From positions 310,001-374,000 of the forward strand of contig NZ_BDCM01000009.1 in assembly GCF_001613505.1 (NCBI RefSeq): 64,000 nt of DNA, given 5' to 3'. The notes beneath the pieces are model-generated. The model searched no databases and was not told the DNA's origin. It was given only the letters and a program-made list of their open reading frames with translations. Positions 50,016 through 58,628 of the stretch are shown here, piece by piece (within the stretch, counting starts at the first letter, position 1; every line of letters begins with the position of its first letter). This DNA is from Nocardia mikamii NBRC 108933. GTDB taxonomy: Bacteria; Actinomycetota; Actinomycetes; Mycobacteriales; Mycobacteriaceae. The position numbers and the translations under genes were made by a program.

Positions 50016-51286
50016 CGATCGCTCCCCACCGCGGCGGGCGTCTGCCCCGCATCGGTGACCGAGCGCCGGTCCCGGTAGTACCCCGGTTGCGGGGTGACGC
50101 CGTTGACCAGGTGATCACCGATGAGCCGCGGTTTGTATACGACGGGGTTGTGCGAGGCCAGCGTGCGCGCGTTGCGCCAGTGCCGGTCCAGATGCGCACT
50201 GTTGCGGACCGCCGAGGAACCGAGCGCGTCGAAGGCCGTGGTCGCGGCGTCCAGCACCGCCTCGATGACGGCCACCTGGGCCACGGAGGTCTCGAGGTAC
50301 GCGTGCCCGAAATCGGCCTCGGCCCCGGTGGTGTGAGCCGCCTCCAGGGTCACCGCGGCGTGGCGCAGCAGTGTTTCGGCGGTGCGGCGCCGGACCTCGA
50401 GCCGGCCCACCACGCCCAGCACCTCGGGATCCTCGGCGGCGTTGCGGGTCAGCGCGTGCAGGCTGGTGCGAGTGCGCCCGCGCAGCAGATCCACGGTTTC
50501 GGCGACGATACTGCGGGCGATACCGGTCAGATTCGCCAGATGGACGATCTGCACGAACGAGTCCAGGCCGCGCAGCGACTCCCGGTAACGGCCGATGTCA
50601 CCATGCTCCTCGACCGGAACGTCGCGGAAAACCGTAGTGCCGCTGCCGGTTTGGCGCTGCCCGATACCGTCCCAGTCGTCGGCGTGGGTGACGCCAGGAT
50701 GGTGGGCGGGGATGACGACGAAGCCGCGTTCGCCGTCCTCGTCGGCCACCGCCGCGCGGATGTAATCGGCGTAACGCGAGCCGGTGGAATAGAACTTGGT
50801 GCCCGATACGAGCCGGCGGCCGTGCTCGTCGGTACGCACCCGGGTGGTGGTCGAGCCCCATTCCCCGGTCACGGTGCCGGCGGCCTCCGCCGCGGCGATC
50901 ACGGCCGCGGGTTCCGATTGCGCGTTGCCGAACACCGCGCCGGCGCCGATGCGATGCAGCCAGAACGACCGCACCTCGGCATCGGTTTCGGCGCGCAGGA
51001 TTTCGGTGGTCGTGAAATGTCCGCGCCAGATCTGGGGAATGTTGGAGTCGGCGCGGCCGGCCTCGGCGAGCACATCGAACAGCGTCGGCAGGTCGACGTC
51101 GAAGCCGCCGAATTCGACCGGCACCCGCAGGCGGCCGAATCCGGCGTCACCCAGTGCGCGGTTCAGCTCGTCGGGGTGTTCGCAGGCCAGGTCGCGCTCG
51201 CCGACGCCCTTCGCGAATTCGGCCAGTACCTCGCGGATGCGCACCAGCGCTTCGGCCGGTGAATCCGGTCGTGGTATCGGGGTCAT
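50012..51286 (-). CDS. SfnB/DszC-type acyl-CoA-dehydrogenase-fold monooxygenase 2
   Basis: A 424-residue paralogue of the gene at 46491-47705. Key stretches are FGRLRVPVEFGGFDVDLPTLF, VFGNAQSEPA, RRLVSGTKFYSTGSRYADYI, THADDWDGIGQRQTGSGTTVF, and the C-terminal DRHWRNARTLASHNPVVYK diagnostic of DszC/SfnB. ATG 51286 is preceded by AGGAGG at a good distance. It is the first gene of the minus-strand oxygenase operon (SfnB-NtaA-LLM-SfnB-AKR) and its promoter lies in the 51287-51574 gap, which contains a 25-bp palindrome. Predicted role: FMNH2-dependent oxygenation of an organosulfur or sulfone substrate. Confidence 0.9.
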   Translation of the reverse strand: MTPIPRPDSPAEALVRIREVLAEFAKGVGERDLACEHPDELNRALGDAGFGRLRVPVEFGGFDVDLPTLFDVLAEAGRADSNIPQIWRGHFTTTEILRAETDAEVRSFWLHRIGAGAVFGNAQSEPAAVIAAAEAAGTVTGEWGSTTTRVRTDEHGRRLVSGTKFYSTGSRYADYIRAAVADEDGERGFVVIPAHHPGVTHADDWDGIGQRQTGSGTTVFRDVPVEEHGDIGRYRESLRGLDSFVQIVHLANLTGIARSIVAETVDLLRGRTRTSLHALTRNAAEDPEVLGVVGRLEVRRRTAETLLRHAAVTLEAAHTTGAEADFGHAYLETSVAQVAVIEAVLDAATTAFDALGSSAVRNSAHLDRHWRNARTLASHNPVVYKPRLIGDHLVNGVTPQPGYYRDRRSVTDAGQTPAAVGSDR

Positions 51287-51417
51287 GACAGTCCTCCTGG
51301 AGCCGGAATCGACAACGGCCTGAGTGGTCGCCACAGTGGAACATTCGAGCCGGAAGAAATCGACGGGTCCGCTCACGATGATTGAAATCCCTTGTGCTGC
51401 CTAATCATTGGCCTCGA

Positions 51418-51442
51418 AATCGTTCAGTTGAACTGAACGATT
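51418..51442. promoter_or_regulatory. 25-bp perfect palindrome between divergent oxygenase and exporter operons
   Basis: AATCGTTCAGTT (51418-51429), a central G, and AACTGAACGATT (51431-51442) form a perfect inverted repeat with 12-bp arms. It lies 132 bp from the SfnB-like start and 133 bp from the leader ORF of the exporter operon, so one dimeric regulator could control both. The 288-bp gap is otherwise non-coding and comparatively AT-rich. Confidence 0.75.
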
Positions 51443-51574
51443 CGGTAAGTGGAACTGTGTTGTTCTTCCGGCCCCGATGCGCCGATGGTGTTTTCGAATC
51501 ACGCAGATCAAGTTCGTTGCCATAAGCAATTAACTTCGCGACAGTGAGACGCATCGAGAGATGAGGAGGTGCCG

Positions 51575-51619
51575 GTGGCACGCGTGGCAGGTTGGGTGCA
51601 CCGGCAGTCGGCTTCATGA
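51575..51619 (+). CDS. 14-codon leader ORF coupled to the ABC exporter
   Basis: GTG 51575 follows a strong Shine-Dalgarno run (GAGGAGGT at 51563-51570) and encodes MARVAGWVHRQSAS before TGA at 51617-51619, which overlaps the exporter's ATG (ATGA at 51616-51619). The exporter's own ATG has no ribosome-binding site, so translation of the leader probably delivers ribosomes to it. The peptide has no cysteine run or obvious attenuator hairpin. It could equally be only an initiation device. Confidence 0.55.
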   Translation: MARVAGWVHRQSAS

Positions 51620-53433
51620 GTACGGGGGGTAGTCCGAATCTCGCGGCAGCGGGGATCGAGGCGGAGCGGGGCGCGAATACGCTGCGACGTGGAGTGGCGA
51701 GCCTGATCCGCGGTTGCCGCCGGCATCCGCGGACAGCGGCGATCGCCTTCGCCTGCAGCCTGGTCAACGGTAGCTGTATGGTGCTGGGCGCGAAGGGGGT
51801 GGGCTGGTGTACCGACCATATCGTGGTAGCCGGATTCGCCCATCACGGATTCGGATGGGTCGCCGGAACCGTCGGCGCCGTCTTCGTCCTCGCGGTCTCG
51901 GTGCTGCGGTCGGTGACCATCGTCGGGCGGACGGTCGCGACCGGAACCATCCAGTTCCGGTCCACCGCGGCGGCCCGGACCGCCGTGGTCGCGCAGTATC
52001 TGCGCTTGGGAGTGTCGTGGCACCGGCGCCACCAGGCCGGATACCTCGTCTCGCACGCCGTCTCCGATACCGAGATGGCCTGGGATCCCATGCAGCACTT
52101 CCCGTTCGCCGTCGGTATGACCGGGATGCTGACGCTGGTAATGGCCGATATCGCCCTCGCCGACGCCTGGCTCGCCGTCATCGCCGTCATCGTCATCCCG
52201 CTGGTGCTGGCCGCCAATCTCACCTATCAGCGGGTACTGGCGCCGCGGGCTCAACGCGCGCAGCAACAGCGGGCCGTGCTCAGCGCCCTGGCACACGAGG
52301 CGGTCGAGGGCCGGCAGGTCATCGCCACACTGGGAATCACCGACCAGGAAATTGCCCGGTTCGAGGTGGCGGCCGACCGGGTGCGGGCGGCGAATCTGCG
52401 GGTCGGCGGCGCCAACGCGATCTTCGAACCCGCGATCGAGCTGCTGCCGCCGCTGGCCGCGCTGGTGATCCTCGGTGTCGGCGTCGGCCGCATCGAGGCC
52501 GGGCAGCTCGGCGTCGGCACGCTCGTGGAGGTCGTCTACCTGCTGATCACCACCGCGATCCCGCTGAATGTGCTGGCACGCTTCCTCGGGGCACTTCCGC
52601 TGGGCGTCGCTGGACAGGACAAGCTGGCGGCCACCGCGGCCGAAACCGAACGCCCCGCGCAGGGACGATGCCGGCCCGAACTGCCGGCCTCCGGAAGCGC
52701 GGTCCACCTCACCTCGGCCGAATTCGGCTATACCGCGGCGCGGGTGGTGCGCGACATCGCGCTGCGAATCCCGCCCGGTGACGTGGTCGCTGTCGTCGGC
52801 CCGACCGGCTCCGGGAAAACCACGCTGCTGGCCCTCATGGCTCATCTGCTGGAAGCCGACCGGGGCACGGTGGCGATCGACGATGTCGACACCCGTCGCC
52901 TGAGCCCCGCGGCGCTGCGCGAACGCACCGCGCTGGTGACGCAGAACGCATTCCTGTTCACCGACACCCTGCGGGCCAACATCACCCTCGGCGCGACCAC
53001 CGGCGACGACCGGGTCCGGCACGCGCTGCGCGTGGCCGGCGCCGAGGATTTCGTCGCCGCACTGCCCGACGGTCTCGACACCGTGGTGTCGGAATCCGCA
53101 CAGCTGTCGGGCGGGCAGAGGCAACGAATCGCACTGGCCCGGGCGGTATTCGGCGGACCGCGTCTGCTGCTGCTCGACGACACCACCTCCGCCTTGGATC
53201 CCCTGGTCGAACGCACCGTGGTCGAGCGGCTGCGCACCGAATACGCGGGACCGGACCGGCGTACCACCGTCGTGCTGGTAGGCCATCGGGCAGCGACGAT
53301 CTCCCTTGCCGACACCGTCGTCTATCTCGATGGCGGCAGCGTCGTCGCGCACGGCCCGCACGAGGAATTGTCGGCGACCGTGCCCGGATACCGGAAGCTG
53401 GTCGGCGCCTACGACACGGCGGAGGCGGTGTGA
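51616..53433 (+). CDS. ABC exporter half-transporter 1, degenerate catalytic site
   Basis: A 605-residue exporter half: six-helix membrane domain (about 45-325; FACSLVNGSCMVLGAKGVGW, LPLGVAG) fused to an ATPase domain (about 360-600). Walker A is VVGPTGSGKTTLL, Q-loop LVTQNAFLF, signature LSGGQRQRIALAR, and Walker B LLLLDDTTSALD, where the catalytic Glu is Asp. The H-loop is LVGHRAATI. Asp in place of Glu marks the degenerate site of heterodimeric exporters (BmrCD/TM287-288 type). ATG 51616 overlaps the leader stop, and its own stop overlaps the second half (GTGA at 53430-53433). It forms a heterodimer with that gene. The substrate is unknown; a product or toxic intermediate of the neighbouring oxygenase pathway is possible. 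Confidence 0.9.
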   Translation: MSTGGSPNLAAAGIEAERGANTLRRGVASLIRGCRRHPRTAAIAFACSLVNGSCMVLGAKGVGWCTDHIVVAGFAHHGFGWVAGTVGAVFVLAVSVLRSVTIVGRTVATGTIQFRSTAAARTAVVAQYLRLGVSWHRRHQAGYLVSHAVSDTEMAWDPMQHFPFAVGMTGMLTLVMADIALADAWLAVIAVIVIPLVLAANLTYQRVLAPRAQRAQQQRAVLSALAHEAVEGRQVIATLGITDQEIARFEVAADRVRAANLRVGGANAIFEPAIELLPPLAALVILGVGVGRIEAGQLGVGTLVEVVYLLITTAIPLNVLARFLGALPLGVAGQDKLAATAAETERPAQGRCRPELPASGSAVHLTSAEFGYTAARVVRDIALRIPPGDVVAVVGPTGSGKTTLLALMAHLLEADRGTVAIDDVDTRRLSPAALRERTALVTQNAFLFTDTLRANITLGATTGDDRVRHALRVAGAEDFVAALPDGLDTVVSESAQLSGGQRQRIALARAVFGGPRLLLLDDTTSALDPLVERTVVERLRTEYAGPDRRTTVVLVGHRAATISLADTVVYLDGGSVVAHGPHEELSATVPGYRKLVGAYDTAEAV

Positions 53434-55235
53434 CGACTCCCGCTGTCCCGCATCGTCATTCGCTCCCCGCACTGCTGCGACGGCTCGACCGCCATGCGCC
53501 TGTGCCCCGCACCGCCCTGCTGAGTATCGCGCTGCTGGTCGTGATCGCCGGCGGTGGCCGCATCTTCGTCCCGGTCACCATTCAGTACGCACTCGACCAC
53601 GCCCTGCTGGCCGATACCACGGCGGTCGCGCGGTCCCGCATCGTGTTCGCTGCGGTCGGCGTAGGCGTGGCGGCGGTCCTGGCCGCCATGGTGAGCTCGT
53701 CGCTGATGAACCGCCGCCTGATCCGGATCGTCGAACAGTTCCTTTTCCGGCTGCGCGCGGCCGCTTTCGCCCGCATTCTGCGCCGCGATCCCGCCGATCG
53801 GGGCACCGATTCCGGCGGCGACCTGGTTGCCCGCGTCACCAACGACCTGGATATGGTGACGGTCTACGCACAGTCGGGCGGCGTCACCCTGGTGCAGAAC
53901 ATCTGCCAGATGGTGCTGGCACTGGCGGTGATGGCGGTGTATTCGTGGCCGCTGGCGATCCTGGTGCTTATCATCGGCACGCTCGTCCCGTTCGCCGGTC
54001 GCCGGTTGCAGCGGCTGGTGGCCCAGCGCTTCGACGCGGTCCGCGTGCGGATCGGCGAACTGTATGCCGGACTGCTGGAACTGCTGCTCGGCATCGACAC
54101 CATCCGCGGCTACGGCATCGAGGAGCGGATGCTCGAGGGCGCCGAGCGCCGTATCGACGCCGTGCTCACCGCCCAGCGAAAGACCCTGTGGCCGGTCGGA
54201 TTCAACATGTCGGTCGGCGAGTGGGCCAGCGGGCTGATCACCGCCTCGGTGATCGTGGTCGGCACGCTCGCCGGCATCGGGCCGCTGCGTGCCAGCGCCG
54301 GCGACATCGTGGCGTTCCTGTTCCTGGCCACCTTCTTCGTGCGGCCCATGCAATTCGCCGTCACCAGCCTTGCCGATGCCCGCAACGCCGAGGCCGGACT
54401 GCGGCGGGTGGCGGCCGTTCTCGACGCTCCGGCCACGTCGCGAAGACCCCGGCGCCCCACCCTCCCGCCCGGCGCCGCGACCGTCGAACTGGCCGGTGTC
54501 ACCTTCGGCTATGTGCCGGGAAGGCTTGCCCTGGGTCCGGTGCATCTGCGGATCCGGGCGGGTGAGCACGTCGCGGTCGTCGGCGAGAGCGGTTGCGGTA
54601 AGAGCACATTCGCGAAGCTGATCACCCGGCAGCTGCTCCCGTCGGGCGGGCGGGTGGCACTGTGGGATGTCGATACCGCCGACATCGACGGCGGGGAGCT
54701 CGCCCGGCGGGTGGCGATCGTGCCGCAGGATCCGTTCCTGTTCGACCGGACCATCGAGGACAACATCGCCCTGGGCCGCGAGGGCGCCACCCGGGAGGCG
54801 GTGCTCGACGTCCTGGATCGGCTCGGGCTGCGCGAGTGGATCGACCACCTTCCCGACGGCCTGCACACGGTGGTGGGCCGCCGCGGCGAAGCGCTGTCGG
54901 CCGGTGAGCGCCAACTGGTCGCGCTGGCGCGCACCGCGCTGACCGATCCGGATCTGCTGGTGCTCGACGAGGCCACCAGCGGCGTCGACGCCGCCACCGA
55001 CGTCCGTCTGCAGCGCGCACTCGCGCAGCTGAGCTCCGGCCGCACCACCATCACCATCGCGCACCGGCTGCACAGCGCCGAGATCGCCGATCGCATCCTC
55101 GTCCTGCACGCCGGGCGAATCGTGGAAGACGGTCCGCACGAACAGCTTTCGGCCGACGCCGGACGCTATGCCCGGCTGCACGCGGCGTGGGCCGCCGATG
55201 GTGCGGACCATGCGCGCGGAGAGCTCATCAGCTGA
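53430..55235 (+). CDS. ABC exporter half-transporter 2, canonical catalytic site
   Basis: A 601-residue partner of the preceding gene. Six membrane helices (about 28-310; RTALLSIALLVVIAGGGRIF, QNICQMVLALAVMAVYSWPLA) lead to an ATPase domain with Walker A VVGESGCGKSTFAK, Q-loop IVPQDPFLFDRTIEDNI, signature LSAGERQLVALAR, Walker B LLVLDEATSGVD with the catalytic Glu, and H-loop TIAHRLHSAEI. The signature reads LSAGE rather than LSGGQ, which may further differentiate the two sites. GTG 53430 overlaps the stop of half 1, so equal expression is expected. Its 3' end meets the wrecked aldo-keto reductase gene in convergent orientation. Confidence 0.9.
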   Translation: MTTPAVPHRHSLPALLRRLDRHAPVPRTALLSIALLVVIAGGGRIFVPVTIQYALDHALLADTTAVARSRIVFAAVGVGVAAVLAAMVSSSLMNRRLIRIVEQFLFRLRAAAFARILRRDPADRGTDSGGDLVARVTNDLDMVTVYAQSGGVTLVQNICQMVLALAVMAVYSWPLAILVLIIGTLVPFAGRRLQRLVAQRFDAVRVRIGELYAGLLELLLGIDTIRGYGIEERMLEGAERRIDAVLTAQRKTLWPVGFNMSVGEWASGLITASVIVVGTLAGIGPLRASAGDIVAFLFLATFFVRPMQFAVTSLADARNAEAGLRRVAAVLDAPATSRRPRRPTLPPGAATVELAGVTFGYVPGRLALGPVHLRIRAGEHVAVVGESGCGKSTFAKLITRQLLPSGGRVALWDVDTADIDGGELARRVAIVPQDPFLFDRTIEDNIALGREGATREAVLDVLDRLGLREWIDHLPDGLHTVVGRRGEALSAGERQLVALARTALTDPDLLVLDEATSGVDAATDVRLQRALAQLSSGRTTITIAHRLHSAEIADRILVLHAGRIVEDGPHEQLSADAGRYARLHAAWAADGADHARGELIS

Positions 55236-55291
55236 TCGGCCACTCCGGCCCGCACGCTCGACGCCCGGCCAGCGGCGGGCCTCGAGCGGCG

Positions 55292-55929
55292 TCAGGCCGA
55301 TCGGCGCAGGGCGGGATCGGCGAGGGCGACAGGGGTCTTTCCGGTGTCGCGTTCGTGGAAATACGTTCCGGGCGGGACGATCTCGTCGATCCGGTCCAGC
55401 ACCTCGGGTTCCAGCACCACGTCGGCGGCGCACAGGTAGGTCTCCAGATGCTCACTGGTGCGCGGACCGATGATGATGCCCGAGATGTCCGGGTGTGCAC
55501 CCGCGAAGCCGATTGCCAGCTCGATCAGGATGATTCACCGTCAACGCCGGATCGTGGCGATGCGGCTGGCGCTGCAGCCGGGACGAGGCCGGAGCATCGG
55601 CGCCGCTGCGGTAGCGGCCCGACAACCAGCCGCCGGCCAGCGGACTCCACGTCAGCACGCCCAGCCCGTACCGCTGCGCCACCGGCAGCGTGGCCCGTTC
55701 GGCGCCGCGCGCCAGAATCGAGTAGGGCGGCTGCTCGCTCACCGGCCGGTGCAGCTTCCGGTCGTCGGCGACCCACTGCGCCTCCACCAGCTGATGGGGT
55801 TCGAAGGTGGTGGTGCCGTAGTAGCGGATCTTGCCGGCGGTGACGAGATCGTCCAGCGCCCAGAGTGAGTGGGCTGCCCAGCACGCCGGTCCGGCCCAGA
55901 TAGCGGGATGTCATTCCGTGGATCGTCAC
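55292..55929 (-). pseudogene. Aldo-keto reductase broken by two deletions and a frameshift
   Basis: Three pieces of an aldo-keto reductase follow one another. The N-terminus [19 protein letters not shown] is followed by a jump to [20 protein letters not shown] and [20 protein letters not shown] through [20 protein letters not shown] in a different frame. Another jump leads to [20 protein letters not shown] and PEVLDRIDEIVPPGTYFHER. The region with the catalytic Asp/Tyr/Lys/His is lost, so no enzyme can be made. GTG 55929 overlaps the upstream LLM stop (GTGA), showing it was once the coupled third gene of this operon. It belongs to a different subfamily from the intact reductase at 45416. Confidence 0.85.
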
Positions 55930-57269
55930 TTTCTGTCGGTGGCGACGAGGGCCCGGGCGAAGGAATTCCCAGGTTCCGCCAAGCCGAGGTGATGGCGCAG
56001 CGTGGTGCCGGTGTATTCGCGCCGGAACAGCCCGCGGGCGCGTAGCAGCGGCACAACCTGCTCGACGAAATCGGCCAGCGACGCCGGCAGTACCGTCGGG
56101 ATGACGGTGAATCCGTCCACCGCGCCGGTGCGGAACCACTGCTCGATATGGTCGGCGACCGCTTCCGGGGTTCCGGCGACGACGCGGTGCCCGCCGAGAA
56201 ATTCCGTCAGCAACTGCCGCACGGTGTGGCCGGTCTCGCGGGCGTAGCGGGCCAGCGAATAGAAGAAACCCTGCGGGCCGATCCGCCCCTCGGGCAAGGT
56301 GAGCAGCCGTGGCGGCAGCGGGGCGTCGAGATCGAGGACTTCGTCGGGATATCCGAGCCAGGAGGCCAGCGCGCGAACCGGATCGCTGTCGGGATGCAAC
56401 CGCTGCTGCAGCCGATCGAACGCCGCCCGCCCCTCCGCTTCGGTCGATCCCAGCACCGGGATCAGGCCGGGCAGGATCCGGACGGCATCCGGGTCGCGGC
56501 CGGAAGCCGTTGCCGTGCTGCGGATCTCGGTGGCGAATTCCCTCGCCCCGGTCAGGCTCAGATGTGTGGTGTAGATCGCCTCGGCCCATGCGGCGGCGAA
56601 CGACCGGCCGGGCCCGGACGCACCTGCCTGCACGAGCACCGGCCGGCCCTGCGGTGAGCGCGGCACGTTCAGCGGCCCGGCGACGCGGTAGAACTCACCG
56701 TCGTGGTCGACCGCATGTACCCGGGCGGGATCGGCGAACCAGCCGGCGGCCTGGTCCCCGATGACGGCGTCGTGCTCCCAGCTGTCCCAGAGCCGGATGG
56801 TCAGGTCGACATATTCGGCGGCACGCCGGTACCGCTCCTCCCGCTCGGGCAGGTCGTGAAGACCGAAATTGCGGGCGGCATCCGGGGCGAAAGTGGTGAC
56901 CACGTTCCATCCCGCGCGGCCGCCGGAGATGTGGTCGAGCGACAGGATCCGCCGGGCCAGGTTGTAGGGCCGGTTCAACGTCGTGGTTGCGGTGGGTATC
57001 AAGCCGATCCGCTCGGTACTCACCGCCAGGGCGGAGGTGAGCAGGATCGGATCGAGGGTAGCCGCCGGAGCGCGGGCGATCGACGGTTGCTGCACGGGGA
57101 TATCCGGGAACAGCAAACCGTCCAGCGCACCCCGTTCCGCGATCTCGGCGATCCGGCGGTAGTGCGCCAAGCGGATGAAAGCATCGGCCGGGAGGTCGTC
57201 TTCGCGCCAGGCCGCGGGATGATAGCCGGAGCTGCCGACATTGACGAAGAAATGCAATTCGCGCGTCAT
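55926..57269 (-). CDS. NtaA/SnaA/DszA-type FMNH2-dependent monooxygenase 2
   Basis: A 447-residue LLM monooxygenase of the NtaA group. Motifs include LHFFVNVGSSGYHPAAWRED, LLFPDIPVQQP, RIGLIPTATTTLNRPYNLAR, GGRAGWNVVTTFAPDAARNFG, REERYRRAAEYVDLTIRLWD, GRPVLVQAGASGPG, and GHRVVAGTPEAVADHIEQWF with RREYTGTTLRHHLGL at the end. It is more distant from the two NILNAGVFGG-type paralogues, so it may act on a different bond or intermediate. ATG 57269 overlaps the stop of the previous gene by one base (TGATG). Downstream it is coupled to the broken aldo-keto reductase. Confidence 0.91.
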   Translation of the reverse strand: MTRELHFFVNVGSSGYHPAAWREDDLPADAFIRLAHYRRIAEIAERGALDGLLFPDIPVQQPSIARAPAATLDPILLTSALAVSTERIGLIPTATTTLNRPYNLARRILSLDHISGGRAGWNVVTTFAPDAARNFGLHDLPEREERYRRAAEYVDLTIRLWDSWEHDAVIGDQAAGWFADPARVHAVDHDGEFYRVAGPLNVPRSPQGRPVLVQAGASGPGRSFAAAWAEAIYTTHLSLTGAREFATEIRSTATASGRDPDAVRILPGLIPVLGSTEAEGRAAFDRLQQRLHPDSDPVRALASWLGYPDEVLDLDAPLPPRLLTLPEGRIGPQGFFYSLARYARETGHTVRQLLTEFLGGHRVVAGTPEAVADHIEQWFRTGAVDGFTVIPTVLPASLADFVEQVVPLLRARGLFRREYTGTTLRHHLGLAEPGNSFARALVATDRK

Positions 57270-58603
57270 CACGCCACCTCCGGGATGCGGATCGGTTCGG
57301 GTATCGGCAGTCCGAGATGCGATCGCAGCGTGCTGCCGGTGTATTCGGTGCGAAAGACACCGCGCTGCTGCAGAATCGGCACCACGCCCGTCACGAAGTC
57401 GTCCAGGCCGCCGGGCAGGACATCGGGCATCAGATTGAATCCGTCGGCCACCCCGGCGTCGACCCACTCGACGATGGTGTCGGCGATGCGCTCCGGTGTG
57501 CCGGTCACGATGCGGTGGCCGAGTCCCCCACCGAGGCGGCGCAGCAACTGCCGCACGGTCAGGTTCTCCCGGCGAGCCAGATCGACGGCCACTCGATGGA
57601 AGGTGTGTGAACCACCCGCCGCCCGCGGATCGGGTAGCCGATCGAACGGCAGCGGCGAATCCAATTGCAGCACTTCCGGATCCACACCGAGCTGATCAGC
57701 CAGCCGATTGAGCGCGTATCGCGTGGGAACCAGTTCGTCCAGCAGTGCCCGGCGCTCGGCCGCCTCGCGCTCGGTCCCACCGATCACCGTCGACAGCCCC
57801 GGCAGTACCAGGACACCGCCGGGCGGCCGGCCCGCCGCGGACGCACGCGCGGTCACATCGCGGCGAAATTCGGCCGCTTCGGTCACCGTCTGCGCGGCGG
57901 TGAAGATCACCTCGCCGACCGTCGCGGCAAGTCCTCGGCCCGCCTCCGACGCACCCGCCTGGACGATCACCGGCTCGCCCTGCGGTGAACGAGGCACATT
58001 CAACGGACCGGCCACATCGAAGAATTCGCCGCGATGGTCGATGCGGTGGATGCGATCCACATCAGCGAACCGGTGCGCCGCCTTGTCCCCCACGAGCGCG
58101 CCCGGTTCCCAGCTGTTCCACAGTTTGCGCACTACCTCGACGAATTCGGCCGCGCGGCGATACCGCGTGGTGTGGTCGAATTCGTCGTCGTAGCCGAAAT
58201 TGCGCGCCGCTTCGGCGCCGGCGGTGGTGACCACGTTCCATCCGGCTCGGCCGCGGCTGAGCAGATCCAGCGTGGCGAAGCGGCGCGCGACGTCGTAGGG
58301 ATCGTTGTAACTCGACGACAGCGTCGCGATCAGCCCGATCCGCTCGGTCGCTGCCGCCACGGCAGCCAGAATCACCGACGGTTCGAGACTGTTGAACGGC
58401 CGGAAACGGATATCGTCGCGGAGCGCGGGCCCGTCGGCGAGGAAGATCGCGTCGAATTTCCCGGCCTCGGCAGTCCGCGCGATCCGCAGGTAGTGCTCGA
58501 GGCCGAAACTCGCCTCCGGATCGGCGCCGGGAAATCGCCAGGCTCCGCCGAAAACTCCGGCATTGAGGATGTTCACGTTCAGATGGACCTGGCGTCGCGC
58601 CAT
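57269..58603 (-). CDS. NtaA/SnaA/DszA-type FMNH2-dependent monooxygenase 3
   Basis: A 444-residue LLM monooxygenase closely related to the 48771-50015 gene: VHLNVNILNAGVFGGAWRFPG, AIFLADGPALRDD, RIGLIATLSSSYNDPYDVAR, GRAGWNVVTTAGAEAARNFG, TTRYRRAAEFVEVVRKLWNS, and GHRIVTGTPERIADTIVEWV. ATG 58603 is preceded by AAAGGAGT. It starts 25 bp after the LysR gene in the same direction, so regulator and oxygenases appear to be one unit with LysR first. A role in oxygenating an imported organosulfur or similar compound is inferred from the family and neighbours. Confidence 0.92.
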   Translation of the reverse strand: MARRQVHLNVNILNAGVFGGAWRFPGADPEASFGLEHYLRIARTAEAGKFDAIFLADGPALRDDIRFRPFNSLEPSVILAAVAAATERIGLIATLSSSYNDPYDVARRFATLDLLSRGRAGWNVVTTAGAEAARNFGYDDEFDHTTRYRRAAEFVEVVRKLWNSWEPGALVGDKAAHRFADVDRIHRIDHRGEFFDVAGPLNVPRSPQGEPVIVQAGASEAGRGLAATVGEVIFTAAQTVTEAAEFRRDVTARASAAGRPPGGVLVLPGLSTVIGGTEREAAERRALLDELVPTRYALNRLADQLGVDPEVLQLDSPLPFDRLPDPRAAGGSHTFHRVAVDLARRENLTVRQLLRRLGGGLGHRIVTGTPERIADTIVEWVDAGVADGFNLMPDVLPGGLDDFVTGVVPILQQRGVFRTEYTGSTLRSHLGLPIPEPIRIPEVA

Positions 58604-58628
58604 GGCTACTCCTTTTCGCTTCGCGTGT

